Assembly: GCA_030512335.1 (NCBI GenBank)
Contig: JAULSU010000001.1
Span: 4,278,001-4,342,000, forward strand
From: Immersiella caudata
Lineage: Eukaryota; Ascomycota; Sordariomycetes; Sordariales; Lasiosphaeriaceae
Reading direction: 5' to 3'
Length of the DNA stretch: 64,000 nucleotides
A program made the translations under genes and the position numbers. Below are positions 1-10,664 of the stretch, one piece after another. The first letter of the stretch is position 1. Every line of letters starts with the position of its first letter. Under the pieces are notes generated by a model. It did no database searches. It was not told the origin of the DNA and saw only the letters and a list, made by a program, of their open reading frames with translations.

Positions 1-1173
1 CAACCAGATTATTCCTGTCAGCCCGCAGGTGAGTAGCACAGAGGGCGTACCTCTTTCATTGTCTTGTGTCGACCGTGAAGAAGCCGCAAGCGAGAGGGCG
101 CTAGAGAGAGCGCACGAGATGGAGCAGTATCTCTGTCACGATCTCCTCTATCAGCTCAATGAGAAGGAGGACCGGAGATGGTGACGAGGGATGACGACGA
201 GGCCATGTTGGGCCGACAGGAGAGAGCACCCGCCGAACAGAGCGGCCCTGACCATTTAAGGGCCAGCGGAGGCGGGGGGGAGACATAATGATGTGACGGA
301 TTTCTTTCCCTTTTCTTCGGGGGTGTAGCATGATACAGGATGTGGGCACCAATGTCGAACCATCGACTCTAACACAACTATCTTAGCGCACTCTCGACGT
401 CCTAAACGATCTTCTTCTGGACGACCGCAACACAATTTACGTGATGTCAGGCCGACGCCCCGAAGAACTCGACCGATTGTTCCGCCGTGTATCAAACCTG
501 GGTCTCATCGCGGAAAACGGGTGCTTCCTCAAGGACTGCGGAAGCAACACATGGACTGAGATGGCCGACTCCGACCAAATCAGGACTTGGAAGGAGTCGG
601 TGAAGAGTATTTTGACATATTACCTGGAACGAACACCCGGCGCCGAGATCGAGGAGCGCCGATGCTCCCTGATTTTCCACTACAAGAATGCCGAAGACTA
701 CGACTCAGCCATGAGGCAAGCCACCGATTGTGCGAGCCATATCAACGATGCATGCGAGGAGCAGCGCGTGCATGCCATCCCGCTAGATGGCTGTGTGTTG
801 GTTGAACCCATCGATTGGACCAAGAGCACAGCAGCCGAGCGAATCTTTGCCGATTTGCGCGCCCACATAGGGCCTGACGCCACGCACGAGTCGCCGGTTG
901 ACTTCCTCATGGTTGTTGGTGATGGGCGAGAGGACGAGAAGGTGTTTAAGTGGGCCAACTCGCTGAACGAGGACGGTACTGTTAAGGAGGTCGTGACGGT
1001 CAGCTTGGGCGCTCGCAATACCGAGGCCAAGGCCACTCTGACCCAGGGCGTCAGCGGTATGATACCCCCCCCCCCCCCCCCCTTTTTTTTTTTTTTACAT
1101 GGCATTTGCCACACAATGCTGACAATCCCAAGGCGTCCTCTCAACACTGCAGAAGCTTGCCCAGATCGCGTAA
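1..1173 (+). CDS. Trehalose synthase complex regulatory subunit (TPS3/TSL1-like), 3' end only
   Basis: The 5' part lies outside the window. Exons are 1-28, 387-1056 and 1133-1173 (TAA). The 358-bp intron has a CTAAC branch point just before its TAG; the 76-bp intron has CTGAC. The visible protein is the C-terminal trehalose-phosphatase (HAD-type) domain, including YVMSGRRPEELDRLF, GLIAENGCFLK and VGDGREDEKVFKWAN. The protein belongs to the trehalose-6-phosphate synthase/phosphatase complex in the cytosol. Catalytic TPS2-type phosphatases carry a GDD(x)xDE.MF metal-binding motif. Here it reads GDGREDEKVF, so one acidic residue is lost. That fits the non-catalytic regulatory subunits TPS3/TSL1 (TslA) better than the phosphatase TPS2. 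The synthase half and the DXD motif cannot be seen, so the subunit assignment is inferred. Confidence 0.8.
1065..1096 (+). repeat. C18-T14 homopolymer inside an intron
   Basis: Eighteen C (1065-1082) followed directly by fourteen T (1083-1096), within the last intron of the trehalose-complex gene. The T block may serve as the polypyrimidine tract of that intron. Length is likely to vary between isolates or be uncertain in the assembly. Confidence 0.9.
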
Positions 1174-2196
1174 GCCTTCCAACTCTGCCATGCTCGCTTT
1201 GCCAACGGGTGAATGAAACAGTGCGGCCATACCGATAGGGGATCCGCACCGCCGCATGAGCGTCAACCCGCCACCCTGGCTGGAAGCGTAGTCTCGTGTC
1301 TTTATGTTTTCTCTTATTTCCTACTCTCCATTTTCCTCACTTGTCGATCTTCAGCATGTCGGCCCCATTCCGGCGTTATACCTTAGACCCGGCATTGCCC
1401 TCGCCACCTGTCGCTTCCTGTCGCCAATTCATGTTACAGCGCCTAGCATCCATCATGCGTGCCTTTTGCGAAGTTGGCGAGGCGTCATCTTTTTTTCTGG
1501 AGGCAACAATTGCAAGTAAAACATGGAGGAATATTTGTTTTTGGGTTTACTGCTGTTGTTGGGATGGGCAATGCCAGTATGGGACGGGACACAGGATGCA
1601 TTGGTACATAACTAGAGTAGCAATACGATGGACGTCTCCTTCCACATAGGGGATCTTTTTTTTGACAGTGTTTTGTGTATCACGCCGCACATGCCGGTAT
1701 CGTGGGTTGTGGTGTTTGCTGCTGGTGACCTCAAATGGAAAAGCGAGTGAGCGAGTATGACATCATGCGCCTCAATGGCTACGCAGTGCAGCCAAATCGT
1801 CGTTCACCCCGTTTCGGGGCTAAAAGACGTTGAGGGGCGGGGGCTCTCATCAGCACGGAAATGCAGCCCGCCAATTGCTGCGGCCCCTGAAGGTCCGGCT
1901 CCCAGGGACGGGGGCAGCTCCCCGCGAAACCGAGCTTCCGACCATCGGAGGGCAAGGGGTCGCACGATCACTCATCCGGCAGAATACGGCCAGCTTCACA
2001 CCGATATTTCTGCCCTACACGTCCACCTACCACAGTCACGTGTGTTTTTCGTGCGATATCTCAATCTTTTGTATTTTTTTTATTTTTCAGGGAAGCCTTG
2101 GTAAAGGAGAAACCGACCTGAACTCTACACCGCGACAACCGTCGAAGCTCACCGCCGACGCTGCCCCACCCCCGCAACCTGACATCGACACACACA
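1174..2196. other. Intergenic region, no gene seen
   Basis: Between the trehalose-complex gene and the aminotransferase, both on the plus strand. It should hold the terminator of the first and the promoter of the second. The open frames here are short, with no family resemblance or codon bias. CA- and CT-rich sequence just before 2197 looks like a 5' leader. Confidence 0.6.
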
Positions 2197-3801
2197 ATGG
2201 CTCCCTTCCCCCCGCCACCCGTCAACACGATTGACTGGTCCAACGTCGGGTTTCGCGTGCGCGAGGGTAGTGCCCTTTTTCCTTCTTGTGCTCCTTCCTC
2301 AACCCCTTTCCTGACATCCCAAATTTGAACTTTTCCTCCAGCAATGCCTGACCGCTAACATCGCCGGACAGTAAACGGCCACATCGAATCCCACTACTCC
2401 GTCAAAACCGGAAAATGGAGCGCCCCTACCTTCGTCGCCGACCCCTACATGCGCATCCACGGCATGGCGCCGGCGCTCAACTATGGCCAACAAGCTTACG
2501 AGGGTCTCAAAGCCTTCCGTCTCCCCGGTGACTCCACCATCGCCATCTTCCGTCCCGACCGCAACGCTGCCCGCCTGCAGTACAGCGCCGACTTCATTTC
2601 CATCCCGCCCGTGCCCACCGAGCTCTTCCTGTCCGCCGTCAAGGCCGCCGTGGCGCTCAATGCTGAGTTTGTCCCGCCTCATGAGACCGGCGCGGCGATG
2701 TACATCCGCCCGCAAATTTACGGTTCCTCGGCGCAGTTGGGGCTGAATCCGCCCGAGGAGTATACATTTTGTGTGTTTGTGCTACCCACGGGGGTGTACC
2801 ATGGTACGCACCCAGTGAAGGCGCTGATCATGGATGAGTTTGACCGGGCTGCTCCGAACGGGACGGGGTCGGCCAAGGTGGGAGGAAACTATGCCCCGGT
2901 GTTGAGGTGGAGCGAGAGGGCGAGGAATGAAGGGTTTGGGATCACGCTGCATCTGGATAGCAAGCACCATGAGGAGGTGGATGAGTTTAGCACGAGCGGG
3001 TTTATCGGGGCGCTCGTGGAGGGTGGGGAGGTGACGTTGGTAGTGCCAGATAGCAAGGCGGTGATCAACAGTGTGACGAGCGATAGCGTGCAGCAGATTG
3101 GAAAGAGCTTTGGGTGGAAGGTTGAGAAGCGGTCGGTGAGTTGGTGTTCTCTTCTCTCAAGGGCGTGGCGGCTCTTTTCGGGAGCTTGTTTGGTGTGTGC
3201 TGTAGCTCGGGCATTGGTCGAGCTGCGGGATGCCTGCAGACCCTACCAAGTTTTCATCACAACTTGGCCATTCCGAACACCCACACGATGGGATGGAAGG
3301 AACTTACCAAAGGGTGGTCGCACAATCGTCTGTTTGGCGACCTCCGCCCCTATTCCACTCCTCAGCCCCTCTCATTCACTCTTTCATCCGACACCTCAAC
3401 CAACCAGAAACTAATGGCCTCGCCCATCACAGATCAAGTACCACGAACTCCCCAACTTCACCGAAGTCATGGCGGCTGGCACAGCCGCCGCCTTGGTTCC
3501 CATCCGCTCCATCACCCGACGCGCCGACCCCTCATCCTCCCAGTCGCTCGCGTCATCGTCAAAGGGCCATGCCCGCGTCTCCTTCAAGGACGGGGAAGAG
3601 ACCATCGCCTACATTTCTGAGGGTGTCGAGAATGCCGGTGAGCTGTGCCTCCGTCTCCTGACACAGCTCAAGGCGATTCAGCTTGGCAAGGTTGATGATA
3701 ACTTTGGCTGGCGGTTTGAGGTGACGGAGCAGGACGCCAAGGCCGTGGCAGCCAATGGCAATGGTAACGGGAGCGAGCCCACGGTAGACCAGCTTGACTG
3801 A
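2197..3801 (+). CDS. Branched-chain amino acid aminotransferase
   Basis: PLP fold-type IV aminotransferase that interconverts Leu/Ile/Val and their 2-oxo acids using glutamate. Exons are 2197-2266, 2372-3135 and 3433-3801, giving 400 aa. The start is the first ATG, with a C/A-rich leader before it; the last 8 bp of intron 1 follow a CTAAC. The Schiff-base lysine is about Lys192 in SAKVGGNYAP. Other family motifs are MAPALNYGQQAYEGLKAFR near the N-terminus and EVMAAGTAAALVPI near the C-terminus. No mitochondrial presequence is evident, suggesting a cytosolic paralogue. The DEFSTSGFIG segment differs from the EAGTMN-type segment of the classical enzymes, so this is probably a fungal side-clade of the family. 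Intron 2 (297 bp) is unusually long for this window. Substrate preference cannot be read from the sequence. Confidence 0.9.
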
Positions 3802-4600
3802 GCAGATTGCCATATTGGGGTAAAAGTAGATGGAGAGCACGCGCTCGGCGAGGAAAAATGGAGAAAAGAAAGGATGGCGGTAAAAAGTAAAAGAAATGTG
3901 TAAAAAGTTGCTGCGCGTGATACAGAACGGAGAGCATGTCAGTTCCACCATCAACATTGTCCGTTCAAGTCATCAGGATGCGCGAAGGAAAGTTGGTCTT
4001 CAGATGAACGCCCTGAATATTCAAGAGCACTCAAATAATAAGCCAAGCCATGGTTGGTCGCTGCGCAATATGCGGGCGAAGTTGGGCGCCCTCTGGATAT
4101 GGCGATGCCAGAGCTCAAAAATGTCCTGCGTACCCTGCAACGCTACGGGCTGGAGCGACCCTTGCGTACCATGTAGGCCCAACTAGAGGGGAGCAAGAGT
4201 TGATGAGAATTTCCGCCAACTCACGATTGTCGTCTATAAAACAGTGTCTCCGTTTTCCTCAAAGCCTCCACCTCAAACATGATGCCATCCCAATCAGGTG
4301 CCACCCCACTGGTCAAACTACATGTGGGGGTATCGTCGTTTAGTGCGGGGGCGGGGCACACGGTGCAGAAAGCTTAGTACGGCAGCTGCCGGTGATCGAC
4401 AACATCTCTCGTCGACCACCTGCCGGGCCTCACGGCGGTGATTCGCCGTTCCTCGCGTGTAAACGAGAAGCTCAGCACCAAAATATCGGATGTGCTGCGG
4501 CTGAGATTGGTGGTCAGAGTCGCTGGCAACTCGCGACCCCACATCCCCAACCCAAACCGCACACAACGAGACCGCGAAGCGCTCCCGAAACTGACTAAAA
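3802..4600. other. Intergenic region with TATA-like box
   Basis: No gene seen. A TATA-like box (tataaa, 4235-4240) lies about 360 bp upstream of the HET-domain gene and could be its promoter with a long leader. Open frames here overlap in several registers and do not look coding. Confidence 0.5.
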
Positions 4601-6544
4601 ATGGGGAATCCGTACAGTCCCCGTATCGGCGGCGATGCAATTCGCTTGTTTAGAATTGACAGTAGCAGCGACGGAGCAATATCCGTGGAGTTGCGACGGT
4701 TTGCTCTGAAAGGAAGGTCAAGATATCCCCCGTTCGTCGCGACATCGTACGTCTGGGGACCGCCAACCTACACCAGCGGTGCTACGATCAATGGACAACC
4801 GAAGCCGATTCTTCAGAGTGCGCTTGGCTTTCTGAGAGCCATGCTGTCAGACCGCTGGCGGAAGACACTCCCGCCATCAAAAACGTGGTGGTGGATGGAC
4901 TCGATTTGCATCAACCAGCAAGACGACAGGGAAAGAAGTGCCCAGGTTCAGCTTATGAGCACCATCTATACGCACGCCAGAATGACCGTCATTTGGCTAG
5001 GCGAGGAATCCGAAGACAGCGATCGTGCGGTGAACTTCCTCTCTACTCTCTCTAACGTCTCACACCGCGATCCTTTGGATTCTGGCATTGCGGAGGACGC
5101 GAAGAGCTGGGCTGCTGTCGCGAATTTGCTTCGTCGCGAGTGGTTCGAAAGGGGCTGGACATTGCAGGAATTCCTCCTCAGCCGACACGCTAGCTTCTTC
5201 TGTGGTAGCAAACAGATTAACCATCACAGAATGTTTGATGCTGTGGGCATTGTCTGGGACTACCATCAGTGGAAACAAGACATCATTCCCAGGGAGAGCT
5301 ACGAGAAAGCCTGGAATCGGTTCCGCATGATGGAGCGCTATAGTCATGAGCTTACGCTCCCGCTTGTCGGGACTCTGGCGTACACGGCAACGTCCCGCGT
5401 TACCGACCCGAGGGACCGTCTCTATTCACTCCTTGGACTGGCCGGCCCGATTGATCGCGAGATCGTGGGTCAGCCCGACTACAAGTCGGATCCGGAGCTT
5501 GTCTTCACCAAGTTCGCCAAATCCTTCGTCGAAAAGCATGAGAGCTTGGATATTGTGTGCCTCGCCGCGGTGCAAAGGGGCGTCGCAGAGGAAGAAGACC
5601 TCGATAAAGCCCTTGACCTTCCGTCATGGGTTCCGGACTGGTCGATCCAGCTTCTGCATTCGGGGCCGGTGCCTTGCATGGCGAGCCAGAGCGCCCGCAC
5701 ACATGTCGGAAACTTTCGACCAATGCATTCTATCGACTTTTCTGCTATCTACGCTGCGTTTGGCGGGATGGGCCCAGACGTGCGCTTTTCTGACAATCTA
5801 CGCGAGATGATCTGCGGTGGAATACTGCTAGATCGTGTCGATGGGCTGGCGGGCGTTAAGCAAGTTCGAAAGGCACCTGTAGATCTGGTTCAGTCAACTT
5901 CAGCTGCAAATGTCGGGTCACCGGACGCCTCTGCGAGATCGCAACCTACACCCAAGGGAATCGGGGATCTCATCTGGCGCCAGGTCCCACGTTGCCTCGT
6001 CCTTGACCGCAAAGATCGCTACCTGAGACACCCGGCGCCGATACTGGACTTTTCATCTCAGTTCAGATCACTGTGCCAGGCAATCGTAACAAAGGGGAAA
6101 GAGACACTACCGATACCATTTAAGGAGTGGTTCCAACTCACCAAGGACTTGGCCATTCGCGGGGTGACCTTACAGGAAGCGACACGAACCCTGGGCAACT
6201 CACAGAGTGCTTTCGACCTTCAGGAAATGACTGGGGCTCTGCACGATATTCCAGGAATGGATGATTGGGAAAGCTTCGTGTCTCGTCTTCGAGATACGTC
6301 GTGCACTATGGGGATGCGGCTAATGGTGACGGACACAGGGTTGGTTGGGATGGCTCCGAGAGAGGCGAAAAAGGGAGACATTGTCTGCGTGCTGTTTGGC
6401 TGCAGCATCCCTCTTGTTTTGCGCCAAGTTCCAGACTCGGACCGGGAGTCGTTCAAAGTGGTTGGGGAGTGCTTCATGGCAGGATTCATGAATGGTGAGA
6501 TTTGGGAGACGATGCTCCCTAGGCACGCATTCCGTCTTGTTTGA
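4601..6544 (+). CDS. HET-domain (heterokaryon incompatibility) protein
   Basis: Single-exon 647-aa protein with an N-terminal HET domain (about residues 45-200). The motifs are typical: SYVWG at 49-53, WMDSICINQ at 98-106, VIWLGEES at 130-137, then LLRREWFERGWTLQEFLLS. HET domains are death-effector modules of fungal nonself recognition after hyphal fusion; most members have unknown partners. The remainder (about 200-647) has no repeats, NACHT, WD40 or membrane segments that I can see. It ends in the degenerate C-terminal block common in stand-alone HET proteins (GLVGMAPREAKKGDIVCVLF near 595-615). No neighbouring gene looks like a partner. Reading frame intact; role as an incompatibility gene is inferred from the family only. 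Confidence 0.93.
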   Translation: MGNPYSPRIGGDAIRLFRIDSSSDGAISVELRRFALKGRSRYPPFVATSYVWGPPTYTSGATINGQPKPILQSALGFLRAMLSDRWRKTLPPSKTWWWMDSICINQQDDRERSAQVQLMSTIYTHARMTVIWLGEESEDSDRAVNFLSTLSNVSHRDPLDSGIAEDAKSWAAVANLLRREWFERGWTLQEFLLSRHASFFCGSKQINHHRMFDAVGIVWDYHQWKQDIIPRESYEKAWNRFRMMERYSHELTLPLVGTLAYTATSRVTDPRDRLYSLLGLAGPIDREIVGQPDYKSDPELVFTKFAKSFVEKHESLDIVCLAAVQRGVAEEEDLDKALDLPSWVPDWSIQLLHSGPVPCMASQSARTHVGNFRPMHSIDFSAIYAAFGGMGPDVRFSDNLREMICGGILLDRVDGLAGVKQVRKAPVDLVQSTSAANVGSPDASARSQPTPKGIGDLIWRQVPRCLVLDRKDRYLRHPAPILDFSSQFRSLCQAIVTKGKETLPIPFKEWFQLTKDLAIRGVTLQEATRTLGNSQSAFDLQEMTGALHDIPGMDDWESFVSRLRDTSCTMGMRLMVTDTGLVGMAPREAKKGDIVCVLFGCSIPLVLRQVPDSDRESFKVVGECFMAGFMNGEIWETMLPRHAFRLV

Positions 6545-7566
6545 GAGAAGTGCGGGTTGACATCGGGTGGCCGCCACAATGAGGGGTGACAGCGGCAGTC
6601 CGATTCGGGCATAGACACCGCTAAGGCAAGTCCACTCCTTCCCTCCCAGCCTCCGGGCATGGCTTGACTCTCTCTCACTCACTCATTCACACACACACAC
6701 TCTCTCTCTTTTGGCCCTGTCTAACCACACTTTTCAGCCGGCAAATTCGTGATAAATCATGTACAACACGCACTGCCAAGCCGCTGTCGCTCAACATTTT
6801 ACTGATCATGGGCACCGGAAGCGGAAGAGGGTCGGGGCAGGGCCGAGCTCGGATGGCTTCCCATCCCACCATCCGACAACACCGATAACCCAGTTGTGAC
6901 GGACGTCGAGAGTGCAGCGCTGTGATGTGCATCCAGGCGAATTGCCCCGAAAGCGTGTAAACGCGGGATCTGGGGACAAAGAACACGGCGAAGCGCTGCC
7001 CCCCAGCGTCCCTACCGTTCGGTTTAGCTCATCTGGCTCCCCTGGGTGATTTTAGCTGCACCTTGGAGCCTAGACCGGCCTTTTACATGACTTTTGCTGT
7101 CAAGCTTCTCGCTACCCCCCCACCATGCAGTGATCCCGTTTGCTGGGTATGGGATCACGAGCTGACCTTCTTGGCATCGCATTGGACAGCCACACCAAGC
7201 GCATCCATCAACCCCCCTCCGCGCGCTGCTTTGAAGGAAGCAGGTGCTTGCACCCCACCACACCTCGACCAGAAACAGCATGAGCTCTGGCCACACTCGA
7301 TACCGACGCTGCATGCTTCCGACCTCTTATCAAACCCGGCATCCGTCAAGCTGCGGCCACCAAGCCGGTTTCTTCTCTTTGTCCAACCCTCCATCGCAAT
7401 TGTTGACCAATTTGACTCGAGATATAACCCGTGGACCAGACTTCCCTCTAGCACAACGACCAGGATGACTCGGTTGTGATTCGGAGCCCCGGCCCTGCAG
7501 CATTGACACCAGACCCCACGCCGCTGCTCCGGCCCCCTCTCATTCTCGGCGACCGTAGTGAGAGAA
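6545..7566. other. Intergenic region and likely HAK promoter
   Basis: No gene seen. Contains a CT/CA microsatellite at about 6666-6711. The several overlapping open frames in 7024-7560 lack codon bias and family resemblance and are rejected. This is the presumed promoter and leader of the potassium transporter. Confidence 0.5.
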
Positions 7567-10418
7567 ATGCTGCACGCTGGACCTGGCATCATGTCACCAC
7601 ACGAGATGCATTCACCGTCGGTCAAAATCGACGAGGACGCATTGCACCGAGTGCGCTCGGCTCCGGCCACTGGGCGCTCTACGGGTGTTGCTGGCGGCAT
7701 CTTCCACGCTCGTAGCAACTCCCGCCTGTCGGCTGATGCAAGAAGCGTTCGCCGTCCGTCGCATGAACCTACGCCCGAGGTGGTCCGCGATGTGGAGGAA
7801 GGCGATGACTGGAGAGGGGGGCATGAGAAGAAGAAACAAGTCTTTCGCGGCTGGACCCTGTTGTGGCTATCGTACCAGTCGATCGGCGTCATCTACGGAG
7901 ATATCGGAACCAGTCCCCTCTACGTCTTCTCTTCAACTTTTCTCGATGGGCCGCCAGACTACGAGGATGTCATCCAGGTTCTCTCCATCATCATTTGGTC
8001 GCTCACCATCATGGTTACACTGAAATATGTCGTTGTCATTCTCCATGCAGACAGTATGTGCGATTGCTGCTGGTTTTTTTTTTTTACCCCTTTAGTCCTT
8101 TTACCCTATTGTCTCAGGAGGTACCTCCTCAGACCTCCTGAGGCATGCAAATATTCTCCTAGAATGGAAGTTGGTAGCTGACATCGACCACTAGACGAGG
8201 GTGAGGGAGGTACTTTCAGCACCTATTCGCTTCTCACTCGTTATGTACGTTTCAAGACCCTTCATGCATCAGCCCAAGCTTTGCTCCGTAAGCTGACAAG
8301 ATGTGCAAAGGCAAACCTCACAAGCCGAGATCCCCGCGAGGAAGTGACTGTCAAGATGGAGCGCCACTTGTCTGTGGACATGCGCAACACGAACAGGGCT
8401 CTCCGCCATAAGATGGAGGATAGCAGGTTCATGCACGGATTCCTAAAGACGATTGGTGTTTTGGCAGTTTCCATGGTCATCGCCGATGGTGTCTTAACGC
8501 CAGCCCAGTCTGTTCTTGGTGCTGTTCAGGGGCTGAAAGTTGTCAAGGAGGATATTTCGGGCTCGACCGTCGTTGGGACATCTTGCGGTATCCTTATCCT
8601 TCTCTTCGGTATCCAGCCACTCGGAACTTCGAGGCTCGCCAGCGCGTTTGCGCCCATTGTCATGACTTGGCTCGGATTCAACGCGGCCTTTGGCATTTAC
8701 AACCTCGTCCAGTTCGACTCGACCATCCTCAAGGCGTTCAGCCCTTACTTCGCCATCGAGTTCTTCGTCGAGCACAAAACCCACGGCTGGAAAATGCTCG
8801 GTGGTATTCTGCTGTCGTTTACCGGTGTCGAGGCCCTCTTCGCCGACCTCGGTGCTTTCAGTCTGCGCGCGATTCAAATTAGCTGGATGTGTTACACATA
8901 CCCCTGTTTGCTGCTGGCTTACATAGGGCAGGCAGCATACATCAGCGTCCACCCGGAGGCATACTCGAATCCTTTCTTCAACTCGGTACCCCCGGGGATG
9001 CTATACCCCAGTTTGATTATCGCCGTTCTGGCTGCCATTGTTGCCAGCCAGGCCATGATCACGGCAACGTTTCAACTCATCAGCCAGATCATGAAGTTGT
9101 CGTACTGTCCACAAGTCAAAGTGGTGCACACATCAAAGGTCTTTCACGGGCAGCTGTACGTCCCTTTTCTCAACTGGCTTCTCATGTGCGGCGCCATCTT
9201 GGTCACGGCAGTGTACAGCGACACGGCCCGACTCGGCAATGCCTATGGTGTTTGTGTCATGTTTGTTACATTTTTTGACACTTGCATGGTTGCGCTCGTC
9301 TCCCTTCTCGTCTGGAAAATCTCGCCATACCTGGTATTTCTCCCTTGGCTCTTTTTCGCCACCATCGACGGTCTCTATCTCTCATCGGCACTCCTCAAGG
9401 TCCCCGACGGGGCTTGGTTCACTCTCACCGTCTCGGGAGCTCTGGCGGCGTTGTTCCTCCTTTGGAGATTCGGAAAGGAAAACCAATGGCGCGCCGAGGC
9501 TGAAGATCGATTCAAGCCCACTCAACTTCTCGGCAAAGATAATGACGGCCGGCTGAAGCTGGCGGAAAGATGGGGAGGCGATAGACTTAGCGTTATTCGC
9601 GGTCTGGGAATTTACTTTGACAAGACGGGTGTCTTGACACCGTCTGTCTTCACTCACTTTGGTAAGTGGAAATCGGAGCGATTTTCTTCCCCTTTCGTCT
9701 CTATTTTATTGTCTCGGGAGCCAAACTCTCTCAAGGCTCCCGGGGGCAACAGAAAATTTCCCAAATAGGAGATGATGACCTGATATTCGCCTCAGTCAGC
9801 AAATTCGCCACTGTCCCCGAGGTTGCAGTCTTTTTCCACTTGCATCCCGTCGAAATCCCCACCGTCGCACCCGAGGAACGCTATGCTGTATCACATTTTA
9901 CCGCTGTGCCCGGATGCTACCGTCTTGTCATCCAACACGGCTTCATGGATGAGGTTATTAGCCCTGATCTGGCTGCGCTGTTGTACGAGCAAGTACGCAA
10001 GTTTATCATCCGCCAGGCGAGAGAGAAATACGGGCTTTCCGAGAAGGCGGATCCTGGATCCGCGGAGGATACCATCCAAGAGCACCCTCTCGGCAACGTC
10101 GGACATGAAAACGGAGCGTCTGTGGGGTCCGGGAGCGACGAACACCGGGCAGGCAAGAGGACCGAGTCTCAGATTCCTATCGAAATCCGTGACGAGAAGG
10201 TGGCGGCAGAACTGGCGCGACTTGATCGAGCGTATGCAGCCAGGATTATGTACATCGTGGGGAAGGAACAGATGAAGGTTCGGTCCTCGTCGTCTATCGG
10301 GAGGAAGGTGGTACTGTCGATATTCTTGTGGATACGAGACAACACAAGGGCAAAGATTGCGAATCTTCGGCTGGCTATGGATAGGGTAGTGGAAGTTGGA
10401 TTCGTCAAGGAGATTTAG
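7567..10418 (+). CDS. High-affinity K+ transporter, HAK/KUP family
   Basis: Plasma-membrane potassium uptake protein. Exons are 7567-8053, 8195-8244 (only 50 nt), 8311-9661 and 9769-10418, giving 845 aa. A cytosolic N-terminus of about 95 aa leads into the first membrane helix. The family signature GDIGTSPLY is at 111-119. The micro-exon restores the conserved stretch NEGEGGTFSTYSLL; the next exon continues with IADGVLTPAQSVLGAVQGL. Around 12 hydrophobic segments precede a long hydrophilic C-terminus containing HLHPVEIPTVAPEERY, typical of fungal Hak1. Family members are usually induced by K+ starvation; nothing in the sequence tests this. Intron 1 is an introner-like element shared with the dynamin-like gene, and intron 3 may be a diverged copy. 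An alternative start is the ATG at 7591. Confidence 0.93.
8054..8194 (+). mobile_element. Introner-like element (intron 1 of the HAK gene)
   Basis: A 141-bp spliceosomal intron homologous to the intron at 22589-22740 in an unrelated gene. Shared blocks, in order: the first 18 bp from the donor (17 match), a 21-bp block at 8087-8107 (19 match), gtctcaggagg at 8111-8121 (identical), the block around 8122-8149 ending in catgcaa (nearly identical), and aatggaagtt at 8163-8172. ctcaggagg (8113-8121) and cctcctgag (8134-8142) are perfect inverted repeats that can form a 9-bp stem. A ctgac branch point (8178-8182) and a tag acceptor follow. Both splice junctions restore conserved HAK residues. Confidence 0.85.
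9662..9768 (+). mobile_element. Possible diverged introner-like element (intron 3 of the HAK gene)
   Basis: A 107-bp intron with partial resemblance to the 8054-8194 and 22589-22740 introns. The cccctttcgtct block (9689-9700) and attgtctcgggag (9708-9720) line up with cccctttagtcc and attgtctcaggag of the HAK intron 1 copy. An 8-bp perfect stem, cgggagcc (9715-9722) with ggctcccg (9735-9742), sits in the same place as their 9-bp stem. The ends do not match, so homology is uncertain. Confidence 0.4.
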
Positions 10419-10626
10419 GATTGAAGCACAGAGAGGCGGTTAGCTGTCATTGGGACGGGGATGAGACATTGGAGAACTCGAACATGGCATAGCTTACGTT
10501 ACTTTGAGGCGATTGAACAGGTACTAGTCTGGGTGACAAATATCACAAATTACTTCATAGCTAACAACTGGCTATCATAAAGTTCCAGTTGGCCCGCCGT
10601 TGTTGATTTCACCCCTGAATGGTCAA

Positions 10627-10644
10627 CCCCCCCCCCCCCCCCCC
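10627..10644 (+). repeat. C18 homopolymer
   Basis: Eighteen consecutive C, 20 bp beyond the stop codon of the DUF8021 gene, within the 3' region between two convergent genes. Confidence 0.9.
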
Positions 10645-10664
10645 TGCCAAGAAGCTGCCAAGTG

